From Caldisericia bacterium (GTDB lineage Bacteria; Caldisericota; Caldisericia; UBA6126; JAGPKI01): DNA of 36,411 bases. How positions within the stretch are numbered: position 1 is the stretch's first letter; the number at the start of each line of letters is the position of its first letter. The stretch is taken from contig JAGPKI010000001.1 of assembly GCA_018054005.1 (NCBI GenBank), positions 1 to 36,411 on the forward strand. Reading direction: 5' to 3'. This document shows, in pieces, positions 32,278-36,411 of the stretch. The notes beneath the pieces were generated by a model. It searched no databases. It was not told where the DNA came from and saw only the letters and a list, made by a program, of their open reading frames with translations. Position numbers and translations under genes: made by a program.

Positions 32278-33549
32278 ATGAAATTTAGAAAACTACCAGG
32301 GACAAGAGATATATTGCCAGATGAAGCCTTAATCTGGGAAAAAGTAGAAAGTGTCATAAGGGAGACTGCAAAGTCTTATTCATTCTTTGAAATAACAACC
32401 CCTACATTTGAAAGTTCGTGTTTATTCACTCATTCCGTTGGAGACACAACTGACATCGTTACCAAAGAAATGTATACTTTTATTGATAAGGGTGGTAGAG
32501 AAATCACTCTTAAGCCTGAGGGCACTGCACCGGTAGTGAGAGCCTATATAGAAAACAATTTAAGCGCCGGTCCTAAACCAGTTAAGCTTTTCTATATAGA
32601 CCGTTTCTTTAGATATGAGCGTCCCCAAAAGGGGAGGTTGAGGGAGTTTCATCAGTTTGGAGCAGAGGTTTTTGGTAGTTCAAGTACTTTTGTTGAAGTG
32701 GAATTACTAAAGCTGTCTTTTGAAATTCTTGAAAAGTTGGGCTTTAACGAGCTTATTGTTGATATTAATACTATTGGTTGTAGAGATTGCAGCCCAAAAT
32801 ACAAAGAAGCCTTAAGGGATTATTTAAATAATCAAAAAGAAGAACTTTGTGATGACTGTAAAAATAGAGTTGAAAGAAATGTTTTAAGAGTTCTTGATTG
32901 TAAAAAAGAGAGTTGCAAAAAAGTATCCCAAAATGCACCAAAGATAATTAATTATTTATGTAATGATTGTAAAACCCAATTTGAAGAACTAAAAACCAAC
33001 CTTGATAAATTTGATATAAACTACAAATTAAACGAACACCTCGTGAGGGGTCTTGATTATTATGATAAGACAGTTTTTGAAGTTATATCTTCTTCGCTTG
33101 GTTCTCAAAACGCTCTTCTTGGCGGTGGTAGATATGACTACCTCGTTAAGGACTTAGGAGGTATTGATACTCCGGCATGTGGTTTTGCACTTGGTATGGA
33201 AAGACTAATAATGTTAATTATTGAAAAGAATTTAATTAAAATGCCCTCTGCTGCACCTTTTATTTACATTATTAATACTGGTAATAATGCATTAATTGAG
33301 TCGTTTAAGCTTGCTAATATTTTAAGAAAAGAAAATTTTATAACTGAGGTTGACCTTGAAGGGAAGGGAATTAAGAAAGGGCTTAGTTTTGCAGAGAAGA
33401 AAGGAATAAAAAAAGTAATAATAATCGGTGAAGATGAAGTTAAAAATGGTAAATATACATTACGAGATATGGATTCGCATAGTCAGGATACATATTTTTT
33501 AGATGACCTTATGAGCTATTTAAAATCCTTAAAGGTGGAAGAAGAATGA
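32278..33549 (+). CDS. hisS: Histidyl-tRNA synthetase
   Basis: The 423-residue class II synthetase has PGTRDILPDEA at the N-terminus, TLKPEGTAPVVRAYIENNL (motif 2 region), RFFRYERPQKGRLREFHQFGAEVFG near 117-141, the histidine-A motif LVRGLDYYDKTVFEV near 258, and GGGRYDYLV (histidine-B). The insertion between motifs carries cysteine pairs (CRDC, CDDC, CNDC). No Shine-Dalgarno precedes the ATG, so the message may have a very short leader. It is cotranscribed with aspS by a four-base overlap. Confidence 0.97.
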   Translation: MKFRKLPGTRDILPDEALIWEKVESVIRETAKSYSFFEITTPTFESSCLFTHSVGDTTDIVTKEMYTFIDKGGREITLKPEGTAPVVRAYIENNLSAGPKPVKLFYIDRFFRYERPQKGRLREFHQFGAEVFGSSSTFVEVELLKLSFEILEKLGFNELIVDINTIGCRDCSPKYKEALRDYLNNQKEELCDDCKNRVERNVLRVLDCKKESCKKVSQNAPKIINYLCNDCKTQFEELKTNLDKFDINYKLNEHLVRGLDYYDKTVFEVISSSLGSQNALLGGGRYDYLVKDLGGIDTPACGFALGMERLIMLIIEKNLIKMPSAAPFIYIINTGNNALIESFKLANILRKENFITEVDLEGKGIKKGLSFAEKKGIKKVIIIGEDEVKNGKYTLRDMDSHSQDTYFLDDLMSYLKSLKVEEE

Positions 33550-35318
33550 AATATCGTGACTATTACTGTGGAGATATAGATGAGTCAATTGTTGGTAAAA
33601 ATATTACCTTATCTGGTTGGGTGGATAGAAAAAGAGAAGTAGGGGCAATAACTTTTATTTTACTTAGGGATAGAGCAGGCTTAGTTCAACTTGTTTTTGA
33701 TTCTTCACACTCTAAAGAATCTTTTTACATTGCAGGTAGCTTAAGTCACGAAGATGTTATAAAAATCAATGGTCTTGTTCGGGAAAGAGCACCAAAAGAT
33801 ATAAATAGTTCAATGAAAACAGGTAAAATAGAAGTACTGGTTGAAAATATAGAAATACTGAATAAAACAACAGGATTACCGTTTCAAATACAGAACTCAG
33901 AAAATATAACAGAAAATTTAAGACTTAAATATCGCTACATCGATTTAAGAAATCCGCAAGTATTTAAAAACATTTATTCCAGGCACTTTGTTTTACAGGT
34001 TGTAAGGAAGTTTTTTTCTGATAATGGTTTTATAGAAGTTGAAACTCCCTACCTTGGTAGAAGCACTCCAGAGGGTGCAAGAGATTATCTTGTTCCATCT
34101 CGCTTAAACCCCGGTAAATTCTATGCTTTAACGCAATCTCCTCAACTCTATAAACAGCTTCTTATGATCGGTGGTATCGATAAATATTTCCAGCTCTCCC
34201 GCTGTTTTAGGGATGAGGATTTTAGACTTGATAGACAGCCTGAATTTACTCAGATTGATTTCGAAATGTCATTTGTAACTGAAGATGATATAAGAAAGCT
34301 AATAGAAAATCTGATGAAACAAGTATTCAAAGAAGTTTTAGATATTGAGATAGTAACTCCTTTTCCTTGTATAAGTTATAATGATGCAATTTCAAAATAT
34401 GGTACTGATAAGCCTGACTTAAGGTTTCCGTTTGAAATTAAAGATTTAACTGATATTTTCTTAAATTCATCATTTGAGCCATATAAAAATGTTGCAATTG
34501 ACGGTGGAATAATTGGTGCAATAAATATTGACTCGAACTTGATATCTCTTTCAAGGAAAGACGAAGAGGAATTAATAAATATGATGAACTTTACAAATGG
34601 TTCTATAAAAACCTTAAGAGTTAGAGAAGAAGATATTTCATTTAGTGGAATAAAATTTCTCTCAAAAGAGCAGATTGAAGAGCTCACTAAAAGGCTTGAT
34701 TGCCATATAAAAGATACAGCTTTTATTGCTTCAGGTAAAGTTGAAGATGTCTATAAAATACTCGGAAATATTAGAACTGAAATAATAAAGAGGCTGCCAA
34801 AAGAGAAAAATGTATTCAAATTTGCATGGATAACAGATTTTAGCCTTTTTGATTGGAACGAAGAAGAAAAAAGTCTTGTTTCAAGTCAGCATCCATTTAC
34901 TCTTCCAAACATCGATGACTTCAATAAATATAAAGAAAATAATCCCTTAAAGATCAGAGCTAATTCATCTGATCTTATTTTAAATGGTTTTGAACTTGGT
35001 TCAGGAGGATTAAGAATAAATAATCCAAATATGCAAGTAGAGATATTTAAACTTTTAGGACTTACAGAAAATGATATCTATGACAAATTTGGTTTTCTAA
35101 TTGAAGCTTTGAGTAAAGGAGCACCACCTGAAGGTGGTTTTGCTATAGGTGTCGATAGACTTGTTATGCTAATTACAGACGCATCCTCCCTAAGAGATGT
35201 AATAGCATTCCCTAAAAACACCCGTGGTGCATCACCCTTAACCGGCGAACCTACCGAAGTAGATGAAAAACAACTTAAAGAATTAAAAATTCAAGTTATT
35301 AAGGAAGGCTTAGAGTGA
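33546..35318 (+). CDS. aspS: Aspartyl-tRNA synthetase, bacterial type
   Basis: The 590-residue synthetase has the N-terminal OB-fold anticodon domain (LSGWVDRKREVGAITFILLRD near 22-42), the class II core (RYIDLRNPQVFKN, TPEGARDYLVPSR, LTQSPQLYKQLLMIGGIDKYFQLSRCFRDEDFRLDRQPEFTQID split across motif 2), the bacterial GAD insertion (about 280-420), and motif 3 in PPEGGFAIGVDRLVML near residue 524. It may be discriminating or non-discriminating, which sequence reading alone cannot settle. It overlaps both neighbours by four bases. Confidence 0.97.
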   Translation: MKYRDYYCGDIDESIVGKNITLSGWVDRKREVGAITFILLRDRAGLVQLVFDSSHSKESFYIAGSLSHEDVIKINGLVRERAPKDINSSMKTGKIEVLVENIEILNKTTGLPFQIQNSENITENLRLKYRYIDLRNPQVFKNIYSRHFVLQVVRKFFSDNGFIEVETPYLGRSTPEGARDYLVPSRLNPGKFYALTQSPQLYKQLLMIGGIDKYFQLSRCFRDEDFRLDRQPEFTQIDFEMSFVTEDDIRKLIENLMKQVFKEVLDIEIVTPFPCISYNDAISKYGTDKPDLRFPFEIKDLTDIFLNSSFEPYKNVAIDGGIIGAINIDSNLISLSRKDEEELINMMNFTNGSIKTLRVREEDISFSGIKFLSKEQIEELTKRLDCHIKDTAFIASGKVEDVYKILGNIRTEIIKRLPKEKNVFKFAWITDFSLFDWNEEEKSLVSSQHPFTLPNIDDFNKYKENNPLKIRANSSDLILNGFELGSGGLRINNPNMQVEIFKLLGLTENDIYDKFGFLIEALSKGAPPEGGFAIGVDRLVMLITDASSLRDVIAFPKNTRGASPLTGEPTEVDEKQLKELKIQVIKEGLE

Positions 35319-36379
35319 ATAGAAAAGATATTTTAGAAAAATTAAAAGTACAAAATCTTGATGCTTTTTTAGTTACAAAGGGAGAGAATTTAAAGTTTTT
35401 AACCAACTTTTCAGGAATGGAAGGTTTTGCTGTAATTAATGCAAATGGAAGTTGCTATCTGATTACGGATAGTAGATATACTTTTCAGGCTGAAATGGAA
35501 GTTTTAGAAACAAAAGTAATAGAATATCAGTACAAAAATTTATTTGATAAAATTAGTGAAATCCTAAAAAATACAAAAAGAGTTGGTATTGAAGGTTCTA
35601 TGACTATCTCTTTTTATAATAAGCTTAAATCGAAACTTGAAAATATAGAATTTGTAGAGTATAGCAACTTCTTTGAAGAATTAAGGATGGTTAAGTCTCA
35701 GAATGAGCAGGATTTAATTGAAGCTTCCTCTAAAATTGCTTGTGAAGCTTATCTAAAAACTCTTGAGAGCGTAAAGGTAGGAATAAGCGAAACTGAGCTT
35801 TCAGCTATTCTTGAATATGAAATGAAAAAAAGAGGTGCCTCAAAAGCATCTTTTGACCTAATAGTTGCGTCAGGGTATAGAAGCGCAATGCCTCATGGTT
35901 TAGCTTCCGAAAAAATGATTAAAATGGGAGATATTATTACTTTCGATTTTGGTTGTTTTTATAAAGGCTATGCATCTGATTGCACAAGAACGGTTTCACT
36001 TGGTAGACCAAAAGATAACGAAACTCATGATATTTATAAAATTGTACTTGATGCTCAGCTATCTGCTCTTAGCAAAATAAAAGAAGGAGTTATATCAAAA
36101 GAAATAGATTTAGAAGCTCGTAATTTAATAACAAAAGCAGGTTATGGAGATAATTTTGGTCATAGCACTGGACATGGTGTTGGTCTTGAAATTCATGAAT
36201 TGCCTCATATTTCCATTGAATCTGAAACAGTTCTAAAAGAAGGTATGGTAATAACTGTTGAACCTGGAATATATTTAAATGATAAATTTGGTATAAGAAT
36301 AGAAGACCTTGTAATAGTTACAAAGAATGGTTGCAAGAACTTAACTAATTTAACAAAAGAAAATCTTATAGAACTATAA
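35315..36379 (+). CDS. Xaa-Pro aminopeptidase-like M24 metallopeptidase
   Basis: The 354-residue pita-bread-fold peptidase has an N-terminal creatinase-like domain (to about 125) and the catalytic domain. Metal ligands are visible in TFDFGCFYKGYASDCTR (two Asp near 210 and 221), GHSTGHGVGLEIHE (His near 284), VEPGIYL (Glu) and GIRIEDLVIV (Glu). MPHGLAS near 192 supplies another active-site His. It resembles PepP/YqhT-type enzymes that remove residues before proline. The start is GTG overlapping the aspS stop by four bases. The gene is complete, ending 32 bases before the window edge. Confidence 0.92.
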   Translation: MNRKDILEKLKVQNLDAFLVTKGENLKFLTNFSGMEGFAVINANGSCYLITDSRYTFQAEMEVLETKVIEYQYKNLFDKISEILKNTKRVGIEGSMTISFYNKLKSKLENIEFVEYSNFFEELRMVKSQNEQDLIEASSKIACEAYLKTLESVKVGISETELSAILEYEMKKRGASKASFDLIVASGYRSAMPHGLASEKMIKMGDIITFDFGCFYKGYASDCTRTVSLGRPKDNETHDIYKIVLDAQLSALSKIKEGVISKEIDLEARNLITKAGYGDNFGHSTGHGVGLEIHELPHISIESETVLKEGMVITVEPGIYLNDKFGIRIEDLVIVTKNGCKNLTNLTKENLIEL

Positions 36380-36411
36380 AACTGAATTAAATTCTCATTA
36401 TGTCCTAGCCA

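Overview
The window is chromosomal DNA from an AT-rich, low-GC bacterium, most likely a strict anaerobe. It carries a four-subunit ferredoxin-dependent 2-oxoacid oxidoreductase, a ferredoxin-tailed aldo/keto reductase, a full MreBCD/PBP2/MinCDE shape and division set, and bacterial-type tRNA synthetases. TTG and GTG starts are frequent. The gene content would fit a deep-branching anaerobe of the Caldisericota/Thermotogota/Firmicutes type, but I cannot name the organism from sequence alone. I see no rRNA, tRNA, CRISPR array, insertion sequence or prophage.

Layout: bases 1-4823 are on the plus strand. They hold the 3' end of a methionine gamma-lyase-family gene, a nitronate monooxygenase-family gene, and a tight ribosome/tRNA operon (rpsP, khpA, ylqD, trmD, SPOUT methyltransferase). 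Bases 4834-31851 are a 27-gene block entirely on the minus strand. In its transcription order this reads: a GNAT acetyltransferase; gap-pgk-gpmI-alaS-aldo/keto reductase-ruvX-mltG-DUF4911-yqeG-T2SE-T2SF; apbE and a Gx transporter; mreB-mreC-mreD-mrdA-minC-minD-minE-sbcD-sbcC; and korD-korA-korB-korC. Most junctions overlap or touch. Bases 32278-36379 are again plus strand: hisS-aspS-Xaa-Pro peptidase.

How the genes work together: the mre/mrd/min cluster sets rod shape and places the division site, and the SbcCD nuclease is translationally chained to it. The gap operon couples the payoff half of glycolysis to alanyl-tRNA synthesis, RuvX, peptidoglycan cleavage (MltG) and a pilus or type II secretion motor and platform. 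The Kor complex joins 2-oxoacid metabolism to ferredoxin.

The most unusual signal lies in the gene-free stretches. All four long gaps (336-893, 2019-2542, 19179-19589, 31852-32277) contain a copy of the same roughly 120-225 bp repeat. Each copy holds a start codon followed by a short hydrophobic reading frame beginning MK-x-I-(T/S)-L-I-(L/F). The first codons are complementary to a block about 90-160 bases downstream; pairing is perfect in two copies and partly kept by compensatory or wobble changes in a third. This resembles the design of type I toxin mRNAs with sequestered starts (Ibs/Hok-like), or else a MITE-like element. It is the best candidate here for an undescribed system. Other points of note are a 17-bp perfect inverted repeat inside ylqD, a MinE that lacks the usual N-terminal membrane-targeting segment, and the absence of rimM from the rpsP-trmD operon.
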